NCBI RefSeq assembly: GCF_000247995.1
Contig: NZ_BAFE01000027.1
Coordinates: 62,001 to 126,000 of the forward strand
DNA from: Mobilicoccus pelagius NBRC 104925
GTDB lineage: Bacteria > Actinomycetota > Actinomycetes > Actinomycetales > Dermatophilaceae
DNA: 64,000 nt
Reading direction: 5' to 3'
Part shown: positions 1 through 10,698 of the stretch, one piece after another
Layout: every line of letters starts with the position of its first letter
Numbering within the stretch: the first letter of the stretch is position 1
Translations under genes and position numbers: made by a program
The notes under the pieces: model-generated
What the model saw: only the letters and a program-made list of their open reading frames with translations
Database searches by the model: none
What the model was told of the DNA's origin: nothing

Positions 1-1
1 C

Positions 2-676
2 GAGGAGGGTCACCACGCCGCCACCGTCAAGCGGGCCGGCGTGGGGGAGGAGATCCTCCTCGCCGACGGCTCCGGTCGTCTCGGTCACGGCGTCGTCGTC
101 GCGACCGGGGACGGCACCGCCGACGTCCGTCTCGTGACGATCGAGGACGCGGCCGTCGCCGGTGCGCGCTTCGTGCTCGTCCAGGGCCTCGCCAAGGGTG
201 GCCGAGACGAGCAGGCCGTCGAGGCCGCGACCGAGCTCGGCGTCGACGGCGTCATCGCCTGGCAGGCGCGACGGTGCATCGTCCGGTGGAAGCCGGAGCG
301 GGCCGCGCGGTCGCTCGTGAAGTGGCGCACGGTCGCGACGGCCGCCGCCAAGCAGTCACGTCGGGCGACGACCCCCGAGGTCGACGGCCCCTGCTCGACC
401 GCCGATCTCGTCCGGCGGCTCGGCGGCCCCGACGCACCCGTGCTCGTGCTCGTGCTTCACGAAGACGCCGAGGAGCCTCTCGCGTCGTTCGACCTCCCCG
501 AGGCGGGCGACGTGTGGCTCCTCGTCGGCCCCGAGGGCGGCATCGCGCCCGAGGAGCTCGACACCCTCACCGCCGCCGGTGCCCGACCCGTGCGTCTCGG
601 GTCGACGGTGCTGCGCTCCTCGAGCGCCGGCCCCGCCGCCCTCGCCGTCCTCAGCGCACGGACCCGCTGGCGCTGA
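2..676 (+). CDS. rsmE: 16S rRNA m3U1498 methyltransferase RsmE, 5'-truncated by the window
   Basis: RsmE methylates N3 of U1498 in 16S rRNA using SAM. The reading frame is open from base 2, and the first residues (GHHAATVKRAGVGEEILL) match the N-terminal PUA-like part of the family, so the true start lies upstream of the window. The C-terminal half carries the SPOUT trefoil-knot signatures LVGPEGGIAPEEL and RLGSTVLRSSSAGPAALAVL, which form the SAM pocket. It heads the rsmE-phoH-ybeY-CNNM-era series seen in many actinobacteria. Nothing unusual apart from the truncation. Family call is confident; the substrate is from family knowledge. Confidence 0.88.
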   Translation, partial: EEGHHAATVKRAGVGEEILLADGSGRLGHGVVVATGDGTADVRLVTIEDAAVAGARFVLVQGLAKGGRDEQAVEAATELGVDGVIAWQARRCIVRWKPERAARSLVKWRTVATAAAKQSRRATTPEVDGPCSTADLVRRLGGPDAPVLVLVLHEDAEEPLASFDLPEAGDVWLLVGPEGGIAPEELDTLTAAGARPVRLGSTVLRSSSAGPAALAVLSARTRWR

Positions 677-766
677 CCGTCCCGTGACACGCCCGTCGCG
701 TCTCGCCTCGGACCCGCGCCGTCGGCCTCCGGGCCGAGGCGACGGAGGGTCGCCCGTGGGAGCACC

Positions 767-772
767 TAGACT
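767..772 (+). promoter_or_regulatory. -10 element (TAGACT) of the phoH-like gene
   Basis: TAGACT lies ten bases before the ATG at 783. An ATG at 778 reads into an immediate stop, so the transcript would have a leader of only a few bases. No clear -35 was recognised. Confidence 0.45.
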
Positions 773-782
773 CGTCGATGAC

Positions 783-1916
783 ATGAGTGAGAACCCCACC
801 GGCCGCAGGGCCGCATCCGTCCCCGACTCCTCGACGCCCGCGGCGTCCGGGTCCCCCGCCGACGCGAACGCCCCCGAGGCGTCGCGCACCGTCGTCATCC
901 CGGCGGGCATGTCGATGGTCTCCCTCCTCGGCCCCCACGACCAGCTGCTCACCGTCATCGAACGGTCGTTGCCGCGTCTCGAGGTCTACGTGCGGGGCAA
1001 CGAGATCCGCCTCGAGGGGAGCATCGGCGACGTCACGCTCGCCGAGGAGCTGTTCGAGGAGCTGCTCCTCGTCGCCGCCGCCGGCCAGTCGATCAACCGC
1101 GACGCCGTCGAACGGTCGATCCGGATGCTCGCCGCGCGCACACGGGAGCGGCCCGCGGAGGTGCTCACCCAGAACATCCTCTCCTCGCGCGGCCGCTCGA
1201 TCCGACCCAAGACGCTCGGTCAGAAGCGGTACGTCGACGCGATCGACCGCAACACGGTCGTCTTCGGCATCGGCCCCGCCGGTACGGGCAAGACCTACCT
1301 CGCGATGGCGAAGGCCGTCGCGGCGCTGCAGGCCAAGCAGGTCAACCGCATCATCCTCACGCGTCCCGCGGTCGAGGCGGGGGAGCGGCTCGGGTTCCTC
1401 CCGGGCACCCTCACCGACAAGATCGACCCCTACCTGCGGCCCCTCTACGACGCGCTGCACGACATGGTCGACCCGGACTCCATCCCGCGCCTCATGGCCA
1501 CCGGCACCGTCGAGGTCGCCCCGCTGGCCTACATGCGTGGCCGGACGTTGAACGACGCGTTCATCATCCTCGACGAGGCGCAGAACACCTCCGCCGAACA
1601 GATGAAGATGTTCCTCACCCGCCTCGGGTTCGGCAGCACGGTCGTCGTCACCGGCGACGTCACCCAGGTCGATCTGCCCGGCGGAACCCAGTCGGGTCTC
1701 CGGGTCGTGCAGGACATCCTCACCGGTGTCGAGGACATCCACTTCTCCTACCTCACGAGCGAGGACGTCGTCCGTCACCGCCTCGTCGGCGACATCGTCG
1801 ACGCCTACGGCCGCTGGGACGAGGCGCGGCAGCGCCAGGAGCAGCGCGCCGGTGGACGACGGGGTACGACGTCCCAGGGCCATCGCGACCAGACCGTCGA
1901 GAGGGGAGAGGCATGA
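783..1916 (+). CDS. PhoH-like family P-loop ATPase
   Basis: About 377 aa. PhoH-like proteins are P-loop NTPases linked to RNA metabolism; the neighbouring ybeY supports an RNA role. Walker A is GPAGTGKT, followed by the family motif RPAVEAGERLGFLPG, and Walker B lies in FIILDEAQNTSAEQMKMFL, then TGDVTQVDLP. The first ~45 residues are Pro/Ala/Ser-rich and probably disordered. The ATG at 783 (MSENPTGRR) was chosen because a -10 lies just upstream and an in-frame upstream extension would read through the end of rsmE. The 3' end overlaps ybeY by 4 bp, implying coupling. The exact substrate of this family is not established. Confidence 0.9.
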   Translation: MSENPTGRRAASVPDSSTPAASGSPADANAPEASRTVVIPAGMSMVSLLGPHDQLLTVIERSLPRLEVYVRGNEIRLEGSIGDVTLAEELFEELLLVAAAGQSINRDAVERSIRMLAARTRERPAEVLTQNILSSRGRSIRPKTLGQKRYVDAIDRNTVVFGIGPAGTGKTYLAMAKAVAALQAKQVNRIILTRPAVEAGERLGFLPGTLTDKIDPYLRPLYDALHDMVDPDSIPRLMATGTVEVAPLAYMRGRTLNDAFIILDEAQNTSAEQMKMFLTRLGFGSTVVVTGDVTQVDLPGGTQSGLRVVQDILTGVEDIHFSYLTSEDVVRHRLVGDIVDAYGRWDEARQRQEQRAGGRRGTTSQGHRDQTVERGEA

Positions 1917-2380
1917 GCATCGAGGTCCTCAACGAGTCCGGCGTCGACGTCGACACCGAGGAGCTGTACGACTGCGCCCGGTACGTCCTCACCGAGATGC
2001 GGGTCCACCCCCGCGCCGAGCTGTGCATCACGTGCGTCGACGAGGCCGCGATGGAGGTCCTCCACGTCAAGTGGATGGACCTTCCCGGTCCCACCGACGT
2101 CATGAGCTTCCCCATGGACGAGCTGCGCCCCGGCAGTGAGGGCGCGACGAGCCTCGAGGGCGTCCTCGGCGACGTCGTCGTGTGCCCCCAGGTCGCGGCC
2201 CGCCAGGCCGCCGGCGCCGGTCACACCACCGCCGAGGAGATGCTCCTCCTCGTCACCCACGGCATCCTCCACCTCCTCGGCTTCGACCACGCCGAGCCCG
2301 AGGACGAGAAGGACATGTTCGACCGGCAGCGCACCCTCCTGCTCACCTACCTCGCCGGTCGGGGGCGGCCCGGCACGTGA
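1913..2380 (+). CDS. ybeY: rRNA maturation endoribonuclease YbeY
   Basis: 155 aa, normal length for the family. YbeY is a zinc-dependent endoribonuclease acting in 16S rRNA 3'-end maturation and ribosome quality control. The metal-binding signature HGILHLLGFDH, with three histidines, sits near the C terminus, preceded by the conserved GPTDVMSFPMDE segment. Its ATG overlaps the upstream stop (ATGA) and its own stop overlaps the next ATG (TGATG), so it is translationally coupled on both sides. Very secure. Confidence 0.95.
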   Translation: MSIEVLNESGVDVDTEELYDCARYVLTEMRVHPRAELCITCVDEAAMEVLHVKWMDLPGPTDVMSFPMDELRPGSEGATSLEGVLGDVVVCPQVAARQAAGAGHTTAEEMLLLVTHGILHLLGFDHAEPEDEKDMFDRQRTLLLTYLAGRGRPGT

Positions 2381-3753
2381 TGACCGACCTCCTCCAGCTC
2401 GGCGCGGGCTTCGCCTCCTGCCTCGTCGTCGCGTTCCTCCTTGCCGCCGGTGAGGCCGCGATCTCGCGTGTCTCCCACTCCGCCGCACTCGAATGCGTCG
2501 AGTCGGGCCGCCGCGGCGCGAAGGCACTCGCCACCATCGCCGAGGACGCTTCCGGTTACATCGCCGTGACGACGTTCGTGCGCGTCGCGGCCGAGACCAC
2601 CGCGGCCGTCCTCGCGACGATCGTCGCGATCCAGTTCATCCCGGGCACGAGTCGCGCGACGGCCGTCGCCATCGCCGTCATGATCCTCACGTCGTTCGTC
2701 ATCGTCGGCGTGAGCCCCCGCACCCTCGGCCGCCAACACGCCGAGTCGATCGCCCTGCGCGCTGCGCCCGGCATCGTCCTCCTCCGGCGCGTCCTCGGCC
2801 CGATCGCATACCTGCTCATCCTCGTCGGCAACGCCGTCACGCCCGGCAAGGGCTACAAGGACGGCCCGTTCGCCTCCGAGGCCGAACTGCGCGACCTCGT
2901 CGACCTCGCCGGGGAGTCCCGCGTGATCGAGGCCGACGAGCGGGAGATGATCCACTCCGTCTTCGAACTCGGCGACACCGTCGCCCGCGAGGTCATGGTG
3001 CCCCGGCCCGACATGATCGCCATCGACCGCGACAAGTCGCTCCGGCAGGCGATGTCGTTGTTCCTCCGCAGCGGTTTCTCCCGGTTGCCCGTCGTCGGGG
3101 AAGGTGCCGACGACCCCATCGGCATCCTTTACTTCAAGGACGTCGCCGCGCAGATCCACGCCAACCCGCGCACCGCACTCGACGGCGTCGAGTCCGTCAT
3201 GCGGCCCGTGACGTTCGTTCCCGACAGCAAACCCGCGGGCGCCCTCCTGCGCGACATGCAGGCCGAGGCCATCCACATCGCGGTCGTCGTCGACGAGTAC
3301 GGCGGCACCGCGGGGCTCGTCACCATCGAGGACATCCTCGAGGAGATCGTCGGCGAGATCTCCGACGAGTACGACCCCGAACTCCCCGGCGTCGAGGAGC
3401 TCGAGGGTGGCGCCGTCCGGGTGCCCGCGACGATGCACGTCGACGACCTCGGCGAACTGTTCGGCATCGAGCTCGAGGACGACGACGTCGACACCGTCGG
3501 AGGCCTCCTCACCAAGGCCCTCGGCCGCGTGCCCATCCTCGGGTCCACCGGCACCGTCGCCGGACTCACCCTCACCGCCGAACGCATGGCCGGTCGTCGT
3601 CACCGTCTCGCGAGCGTCGTCGTCACCCGGGAGGAACCCCCGGCCGAGGCCGAGCCCGAACCCGCTCCCGAGCACCACCGCGGGCACCGCCACGAAGGCG
3701 GGTCACACGTGTTCCACTTCGACCACAGCGACGACCACGAGGAGACAGCATGA
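2380..3753 (+). CDS. CNNM/CBS-pair transmembrane protein (HlyC/CorC family)
   Basis: About 457 aa. Order: DUF21/CNNM membrane domain with several hydrophobic spans (roughly residues 5-160), a tandem CBS pair (about 195-320, containing [13 protein letters not shown] and [17 protein letters not shown]), then a CorC_HlyC domain. Members have been linked to Mg2+/Co2+ transport. The last ~35 residues are rich in histidine and acidic residues (HHRGHRHEG and [13 protein letters not shown]), an unusual potential metal-binding tail. The ATG at 2380 overlaps the ybeY stop by one base; GTG at 2377 is an alternative. It overlaps era by 4 bp. The ion is unknown. Confidence 0.88.
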   Translation: MTDLLQLGAGFASCLVVAFLLAAGEAAISRVSHSAALECVESGRRGAKALATIAEDASGYIAVTTFVRVAAETTAAVLATIVAIQFIPGTSRATAVAIAVMILTSFVIVGVSPRTLGRQHAESIALRAAPGIVLLRRVLGPIAYLLILVGNAVTPGKGYKDGPFASEAELRDLVDLAGESRVIEADEREMIHSVFELGDTVAREVMVPRPDMIAIDRDKSLRQAMSLFLRSGFSRLPVVGEGADDPIGILYFKDVAAQIHANPRTALDGVESVMRPVTFVPDSKPAGALLRDMQAEAIHIAVVVDEYGGTAGLVTIEDILEEIVGEISDEYDPELPGVEELEGGAVRVPATMHVDDLGELFGIELEDDDVDTVGGLLTKALGRVPILGSTGTVAGLTLTAERMAGRRHRLASVVVTREEPPAEAEPEPAPEHHRGHRHEGGSHVFHFDHSDDHEETA

Positions 3754-4688
3754 GCGACCTCATCGGCGGGGCCACGCCGGACGGATACCGCGCCGGGTTC
3801 GCCTGCCTCGTGGGCCGCCCCAACGCGGGCAAGTCGACCCTCACGAACGCCCTCGTCGGCGACAAGGTCGCCATCACGTCGAGCAAGCCGCAGACCACCC
3901 GCCACACCATCCGCGGGATCCGCACGACGGAGGAGTCCCAGCTCGTCCTCGTCGACACCCCCGGCCTGCACAAGCCGCGCACGCTCCTCGGTCAGCGGCT
4001 CAACGACCTCGTCCGGGAGACGCTCCTCGACGTCGACGTCGTCGGCTTCTGCCTGCCGGCCGACCAGCGCGTCGGACCCGGCGACACGTTCATCGCCGCC
4101 GAGCTGGCCGACCTGCGCCGCGCACGCCGCACACCGGTCGTCGCCGTCGCGACGAAGAGCGACCTCGTCGACAAGCAGCGCCTCGCAGAGCACCTCATCG
4201 CCATCGACACGCTGGGGGAGTGGGACGCGATCGTGCCCTGCTCGGCCACCCGCGGCGACCAGGTCGACGTCGTCGCGCGCGAACTCGCACGGCGGCTGCC
4301 GCTCTCGCCCAAGCTGTACCCGGACGACGTCCTCACCGACGAGCCACAGATCGTCATGATCGCGGAGCTCGTGCGTGAGGCCGCGCTCGAAGGCGTCCGC
4401 GACGAGCTGCCGCACAGCCTCGCGGTCGTCGTCGAGGAGATCGTGCCGCGCGAGGGGCGTCCCGAGGGATCTCCCATATCCGACGTGCGCGTCAACGTCT
4501 TCGTCGAACGCGACAGCCAGAAGGCGATCATCATCGGCCGGGGTGGTTCCCGGCTCCGCGAGGTCGGGACGCGCGCGCGGGCCGGCATCGAGGAGCTCCT
4601 CGGGCAGCGGGTCTACCTCGACCTCCACGTCAAGGTCGCCAAGGACTGGCAGCGCGACCCCAAGCAGCTGCGCCGCCTCGGGTTCTGA
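3750..4688 (+). CDS. era: GTPase Era
   Basis: 312 aa. Era is a GTPase with a C-terminal KH domain that binds the 3' end of 16S rRNA and helps 30S assembly. G motifs are visible: G1 GRPNAGKS, G3 DTPGLHKPR, G4 TKSD. The KH segment contains AIIIGRGGSRLREVG. The start overlaps the upstream stop by 4 bp (ATGA), so the rsmE-to-era block is probably one transcript. It ends 58 bp before the large palindrome at 4747. Confidence 0.96.
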   Translation: MSDLIGGATPDGYRAGFACLVGRPNAGKSTLTNALVGDKVAITSSKPQTTRHTIRGIRTTEESQLVLVDTPGLHKPRTLLGQRLNDLVRETLLDVDVVGFCLPADQRVGPGDTFIAAELADLRRARRTPVVAVATKSDLVDKQRLAEHLIAIDTLGEWDAIVPCSATRGDQVDVVARELARRLPLSPKLYPDDVLTDEPQIVMIAELVREAALEGVRDELPHSLAVVVEEIVPREGRPEGSPISDVRVNVFVERDSQKAIIIGRGGSRLREVGTRARAGIEELLGQRVYLDLHVKVAKDWQRDPKQLRRLGF

Positions 4689-4746
4689 CGCGCACCCGAC
4701 GTCGACGGGGTGAGGTCGACAGGGCGGGTTGCGGACCCGGGCGACG

Positions 4747-4787
4747 GCGCGCCGAAGTGTGAGACGGTGTCTCACACTTCGGCGCGC
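4747..4787. promoter_or_regulatory. 19-bp perfect palindrome in the leuA promoter: probable operator, or era terminator
   Basis: Left arm 4747-4765 and right arm 4769-4787 are perfect reverse complements around a 3-base centre. The core is TGAGACGGTGTCTCA. A -10 (TACAGT, 4795-4800) follows at once, so the right arm covers the -35 zone, as expected for a repressor site. The TGAGAY-N3-RTCTCA core resembles, from memory, the operator of IclR-family leucine regulators (LtbR/NdgR type). It could instead terminate the era operon, but no T-run follows. Which role applies is inference. Confidence 0.6.
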
Positions 4788-4794
4788 GCCACGC

Positions 4795-4800
4795 TACAGT
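4795..4800 (+). promoter_or_regulatory. -10 element (TACAGT) of the leuA leader
   Basis: TACAGT lies seven bases before the ATG of the leader peptide at 4808, which places the probable transcription start at or next to that ATG. The expected -35 falls within the palindrome. Confidence 0.5.
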
Positions 4801-4807
4801 GACCGGC

Positions 4808-4876
4808 ATGCTGCGCGCGTCCACGGCTCCCCGCCCCCGGGGACGACTCCTTAGCCGCCGCGACGAGGTCTCCTGA
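4808..4876 (+). CDS. leuA leader peptide (22 aa)
   Basis: A 23-codon frame starts at ATG 4808, directly after the -10, and ends at TGA 4876. It contains two adjacent Leu codons (CTC CTT) followed by Ser-Arg-Arg-Asp-Glu-Val-Ser. The end of the frame overlaps the left arm of the hairpin at 4858-4894. Short leader frames with Leu codons upstream of leuA (the LEU element) have been described in Actinobacteria by comparative work. Translation was read directly; the control role is inferred. Confidence 0.55.
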   Translation: MLRASTAPRPRGRLLSRRDEVS

Positions 4877-4894
4877 CAGGCCCCCTCGTCGCGG
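4858..4894 (+). promoter_or_regulatory. Leader hairpin upstream of leuA (attenuator-like)
   Basis: An 11-base arm, CCGCGACGAGG (4858-4868), is perfectly complementary to CCTCGTCGCGG (4884-4894), with a 15-base loop. The left arm lies inside the last codons of the leader peptide, right after the Leu codons. Ribosome stalling on those codons would therefore affect pairing, as in attenuation. leuA starts 51 bp downstream. No T-run follows, so any control could act on translation or by another mechanism. Confidence 0.5.
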
Positions 4895-4915
4895 AGTTCG
4901 TGATGCCCGGCCTGA

Positions 4916-6763
<1,848 letters not shown>

Positions 6764-6832
6764 TGCGTCCGCCCTGCCGTCCGGTCTCCGGTGCCGGACG
6801 GTAGGGTGAGCCCGCTCGATCTTGGAGGTGTC

Positions 6833-7783
6833 ATGGAGGACCCGGTTCTCGTCGCGCGCGATCTCATGGCCGACGGGTCGCAGGGAAGGATCTTCGGCCC
6901 CGTCGACCTCGCGCTCTACCCACGCCAGATGTGCGTGGTCACCGGGCCGTCCGGCTCCGGTCGCTCGTCACTGCTGCTCGCGCTGTGCGGGCGGTTCCGC
7001 CCCGCCACGGGCAGCCTCGAGATCGCCGGTGTCGACGCCATGGCACGGCCCTACGACGCGCTCGAACACACGACGATCGCCCGGCTCGGCGACTTCGTCG
7101 GCCCCGAGGATCGCCTGACCCTCGAGGAGTCGATCCTCGATCGGGCGTACATCGAAGGGGTCGACCCCGAGGTCGCGCTCGCACGCGCCGACCACATGGC
7201 CGAGGTGCTCGGCGTGCGGGGCGACTCCAAGGCCCTCCTCGAGGACATGGAGGCCTTCGACCGGGCGGTCGTCGCGGTCGCCCTCGCCCTCGTGCGTCCG
7301 GCGAGCATCATCGCCCTCGACGACGCCGACATGCGGATCCGCCACCGCGACCTGCCTCGCCTCTACTCCGCGCTGCAGCGCCTCATCGACATCGACGGGG
7401 CGGCCCTCGTCGTGTCGGTCTCCGACGACGACTGCATGCCCGAGGGATCGGTCGTGGTCCCGCTCGGCAGAGACGTGGCCCCCGCCTTCGAGCCGATCCC
7501 GGAGGAGGCGCCGGAGGGCGACCCCACCGCGACCTTCGACGCCGCGGCACCGGAACCGTCGCTGGGACGCCACGCGGCGCCCCCCGGGACCGGTCCGGGC
7601 GAGGAACCGGCGTCGCCGCAGGGGCCCCACGGGCCGGGTCGCCACGAGGCGCCCGGCGCGGACGCCCCCGGCGCACCCGATCCCCGATCCGCGGGAGGAG
7701 ACCCCGTGGAGGGGTCGCGCCCGCGCCCCCGGGTGACACGCCCCGCCGACCCCGACGCACCCTCCACCCCCGCGGACTCGTGA
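6833..7783 (+). CDS. Degenerate ABC-type ATPase paired with a YhgE/Pip protein
   Basis: About 316 aa. An ABC-like nucleotide-binding fold occupies residues 1-215. The Walker A loop is GPSGSGRSS (about 38-46), with Arg where Lys is expected. No LSGGQ signature is visible; DMEAFDRAVVAVALALV stands in its place. The Walker B region reads SIIALDDAD, with Asp where the catalytic Glu is usual. Residues ~218-316 are Pro/Gly/Ala-rich and look disordered. ATG 6833 was chosen over an upstream in-frame ATG because GGAGG precedes it. It ends 10 bp before the YhgE/Pip gene, so the two are one unit. ATP hydrolysis is doubtful. Regulation: TAGGGT at 6802 is a candidate -10. Confidence 0.75.
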   Translation: MEDPVLVARDLMADGSQGRIFGPVDLALYPRQMCVVTGPSGSGRSSLLLALCGRFRPATGSLEIAGVDAMARPYDALEHTTIARLGDFVGPEDRLTLEESILDRAYIEGVDPEVALARADHMAEVLGVRGDSKALLEDMEAFDRAVVAVALALVRPASIIALDDADMRIRHRDLPRLYSALQRLIDIDGAALVVSVSDDDCMPEGSVVVPLGRDVAPAFEPIPEEAPEGDPTATFDAAAPEPSLGRHAAPPGTGPGEEPASPQGPHGPGRHEAPGADAPGAPDPRSAGGDPVEGSRPRPRVTRPADPDAPSTPADS

Positions 7784-7793
7784 GGACCACTCG

Positions 7794-9983
7794 ATGCTCC
7801 TGAAGCGCTTTCTCATCCTCGTCAAGCACGAGTTCACGAGATTCCGGGGCCGTTCCCGGCTGGCACTCCTCTTCGTCCTCCTCATCCCGCTCCTCTACGG
7901 CGGCATCTACCTGCACGCCAACTGGGACCTCTACGGGCACATCAAGGACATCAAGGTCGCCGTCGTCAACCACGACAAGCCGGCCACGTTCGGCGACAAG
8001 CGCATCAGCGGAGGCAAGGACTTCGTCAACGCCCTCAAGGAGCGTCCGCAGTTCGACTGGCAGTTCCTCGGCGAGGACGACCAGAAGGCCCTCGACGGCC
8101 TCCGCGACGGCGACTACTACATGATCATCACGATCCCCGAGGACTTCTCGGAGAACCTCGTGAGCGCCGGCGACTTCACCCCGAAACGGGCCGGCCTGGA
8201 GCTGCGCCGCGACGACGCGAACGGCTTCATCGTCGGCACCCTCACCGGCAAGGCCGATGACGCCCTCGGCAAGACGCTCGACGCCACCGTCTCGGAGACG
8301 TACTTCCAGGCCCTCTTCGTCAACGTCGACAAGATGCGCCAGGGCCTCGTCGCCGCAGCGGACGGGGCGAAGAAGCTCGACACCAACCTCGCCAAGGCCG
8401 CCGACGGCGTCCACCAGCTCGACACCGCCGTCACCGCCGCGGTCGACGACAACCGCGGCGTGCAGAAGTCGGTCGACGCCGCCTCCCGCGGCATCACCCA
8501 GGTCGAGAAGGGCGGCGATCGGATCGCCGACGGCGTCGGCACCGCGGGCAAGGGAGCCGAGGCCCTCACCGGGGCGGCGCGGGGAGCCGTCGCGGACGTC
8601 CGTCGCGTCAACGACGCCGCACGCCCGCTCGTCGACTTCGCCGAGAAGGACATCCCCAAGGTCCTCGCCAAGTCCAAGGACCTCGTCGACGTCACCGGCA
8701 CCCTCACGGGCCCGTCCGACGGCTCGGTGCTCACGGTCCGCCGCCAGGTCGACGTCGGCCGGGACTCCGTGCGCCGCCTCGGCGCCTCCCACCCCGAGCT
8801 CGCCGACGACCCCGACTACGTCGCGCTCACCCGCTCGATGGACGGGGCGCTCGAGTCGACGACGGAGGTCGAGTCCAATCTCGGCGTCGTCGCCCGCCTC
8901 AGCGGCGGTATCAACGCCGACCTCGACCCCGCGCGGCTCCAGGCCGCGGGCAACGCCGTCAAGTCCGCCGTCGCCACGGCCGACAACCGCGCCGCGCAGA
9001 TCGACTCCGGCCTCGCCCAGGTCGAGAACGGTCTCGGCCAGGCGCAGGGCGGTGTCGCCGACCTCCGCGCCGGCGCCCGCCAACTCGGTTCCGCGGGGCG
9101 GGGGATGACCGACAAGGCGACAAAGGCGCTCTCCGGCCTCGTCGAGTTGAGCAACGCCCTCGGCCGCCTCGACACGGCGATGCCGCAGCTCTCGAGCGGT
9201 GCCCACGACCTCGCGGGTGGCCTCGCCAAGGGCGTCGCGCAGGTGCCCGCGCTCTCGGAGGACCAGCGCGCCAACCTCAGCTCCGTCATGGCGCAGCCCG
9301 TCGACATCCATCAGACCGTCGACCACGACGCGAAGTTCTACGGTCGAGGCCTCGCGCCGATGTTCTTCTCGATCGCCCTGTGGATCGCCTGCGTGTCGAC
9401 GTTCCTCGTGCTCCGCACGATCTCCGGCCGGGCGCTCCTCGGCCGGGCAGGCGCGGCGCGCCGGGCGCTCCTCGGATTCGGGGCCCCCGCCCTCGTCGGC
9501 ACGGCGGGCGCACTCCTCATGGGTGCGGGCGTGTGGCTCTTCCTCGGGCTCGACCCCGTGCACCCGGTGAAGTTCTGGCTGCTGCTCGTCGTCGCCTCAC
9601 TCGCGTTCATGGCGTTGGCGTACTGGATCCGACTCGTGCTCGGCTCGCCGCAGACGGCCGTGTTCCTCGTGCTGCTCATCCTGCAGCTGCCCGCCTGCGG
9701 CGGCGTGTTCCCCACGACGATGCTCAACCCGTTCTACCAAGCGCTCTCGGTCGTCTCGCCGATGAAGTACAGCGTCGACGCGTTCCGAGTCGCGATCTCC
9801 GGTGGGCAGGACTCGCACTACTGGGTGGCGCTCGGCGTGCTCGGTGCGATCCTCGCCGTCTCGCTCGGGATCATCGGGTTCCTCGTCCACCGCAAGCAGC
9901 GGTTCGGCATGCGCGACCTGCACCCGCCGATGGTGACGTCGACGAGCACGGCCGACTATGCGTTCTCCGTCCACCCACGCTGA
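7794..9983 (+). CDS. YhgE/Pip-type ABC-2-like membrane protein
   Basis: 729 aa. The N terminus has one membrane span (LALLFVLLIPLLYGGIYL) followed by the family sequence around VAVVNHDKPA. A long extracytoplasmic region of Ala/Asp/Gly-rich heptad-like repeats (about residues 180-500) suggests an extended helical stalk. The C terminus has about six hydrophobic spans typical of ABC-2 permeases. Relatives include phage infection protein Pip and ESX-linked or exporter-like proteins; the cargo is unknown. The gene follows the ATPase by 10 bp. A second, distinct member starts at 62737. Confidence 0.85.
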   Translation: MLLKRFLILVKHEFTRFRGRSRLALLFVLLIPLLYGGIYLHANWDLYGHIKDIKVAVVNHDKPATFGDKRISGGKDFVNALKERPQFDWQFLGEDDQKALDGLRDGDYYMIITIPEDFSENLVSAGDFTPKRAGLELRRDDANGFIVGTLTGKADDALGKTLDATVSETYFQALFVNVDKMRQGLVAAADGAKKLDTNLAKAADGVHQLDTAVTAAVDDNRGVQKSVDAASRGITQVEKGGDRIADGVGTAGKGAEALTGAARGAVADVRRVNDAARPLVDFAEKDIPKVLAKSKDLVDVTGTLTGPSDGSVLTVRRQVDVGRDSVRRLGASHPELADDPDYVALTRSMDGALESTTEVESNLGVVARLSGGINADLDPARLQAAGNAVKSAVATADNRAAQIDSGLAQVENGLGQAQGGVADLRAGARQLGSAGRGMTDKATKALSGLVELSNALGRLDTAMPQLSSGAHDLAGGLAKGVAQVPALSEDQRANLSSVMAQPVDIHQTVDHDAKFYGRGLAPMFFSIALWIACVSTFLVLRTISGRALLGRAGAARRALLGFGAPALVGTAGALLMGAGVWLFLGLDPVHPVKFWLLLVVASLAFMALAYWIRLVLGSPQTAVFLVLLILQLPACGGVFPTTMLNPFYQALSVVSPMKYSVDAFRVAISGGQDSHYWVALGVLGAILAVSLGIIGFLVHRKQRFGMRDLHPPMVTSTSTADYAFSVHPR

Positions 9984-9994
9984 CACCGATCCGC

Positions 9995-10032
9995 CCCGTC
10001 GCTCCGCCCCTCCAGGGCGCCGGAGCGACGGG
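9995..10032. terminator. Bidirectional hairpin between convergent genes
   Basis: Arms 9995-10006 and 10021-10032 (12 bp, perfect) flank a 14-base loop. It lies between the stop of the YhgE/Pip gene and the stop of the convergent alkB-like gene. No strong T-run follows. Confidence 0.55.
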
Positions 10033-10053
10033 TCGCCGTGGCCTTCGAGGGTG

Positions 10054-10698
10054 TCAGCGCACGTCGTAGGGCCGGAACTGCACGCTGATGCGCGGGCCCA
10101 CGGCGCCGGCGATCTTGGGGATCGCGTGGTGCCACGTGCGCTGGCACGAACCGCCCATGACGACGAGGTCGCCGTGGCCGACGACGAAGCGCAACGTGCC
10201 GCCGCGGTGCTCGGCACGGGCGCGATCGGACACGGGGCGGAGCAGCAACGGCCGCGGCGTGCCGAGGGAGACGATGGCGACCATCGTGTCGTGCGTCGCC
10301 GACCGGCCGATGTCGTCGCCGTGCCAGGCGACCGAATCGCGCCCGTCGCGGTAGAGGCACATGCCCGCCGTGACGAACGGCTCGCCGAGCTTCGGGGCGT
10401 AGTGGCGGGAGAGGGCCTCACGGGCCTCGCGGAGGACCGGATGGGGGAGTGGTTCGCCCGCTCCGTAGAACCGGAGCAGGCGGGGTGTGTCGACGTCGCG
10501 GTCGTACATCCGGCGACGTTCGGCCCGCCAGTCGACGCGCTCGTGCAGGTGGGCGAACACCTCGTCGGCCCCGGTGAGCCAACCGGGGCGCACGTCGACC
10601 CACGCGCCGTCGGCGAGCGGTGTCCGCCGTGTCGCGGCCAACGGCCTCAGCCCGATCTCGTCGACGTCGTCGAGGAGCGACCCCTGCAGGTGGAACAT
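10054..10698 (-). CDS. AlkB-family 2-oxoglutarate/Fe(II) dioxygenase
   Basis: 214 aa. AlkB enzymes repair alkylated bases by oxidative demethylation. Iron ligands are visible as HGD (His126, Asp128) in VAWHGDDIG and a distal His in TWHHAIPK (about 190-191). The 2-oxoglutarate-binding arginines are in GPRISVQFR (about 203 and 209). The N-terminal substrate-recognition half is shorter than in human homologues and similar to bacterial ones. ATG 10698 was chosen because GATACT, a plausible -10, lies seven bases upstream (leaderless) and the fold begins there. The exact lesion is unknown. Confidence 0.88.
   Translation of the reverse strand: MFHLQGSLLDDVDEIGLRPLAATRRTPLADGAWVDVRPGWLTGADEVFAHLHERVDWRAERRRMYDRDVDTPRLLRFYGAGEPLPHPVLREAREALSRHYAPKLGEPFVTAGMCLYRDGRDSVAWHGDDIGRSATHDTMVAIVSLGTPRPLLLRPVSDRARAEHRGGTLRFVVGHGDLVVMGGSCQRTWHHAIPKIAGAVGPRISVQFRPYDVR

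Noticed and set aside
1805-3693. Long minus-strand frames under ybeY and the CNNM gene
   Set aside because: They overlap proven genes on the other strand and have no recognisable protein features.
4747-4787. Certain call as an era terminator
   Set aside because: The stem suits one, but no T-run follows and it overlaps the leuA -35 zone, so it was listed as a probable operator instead.
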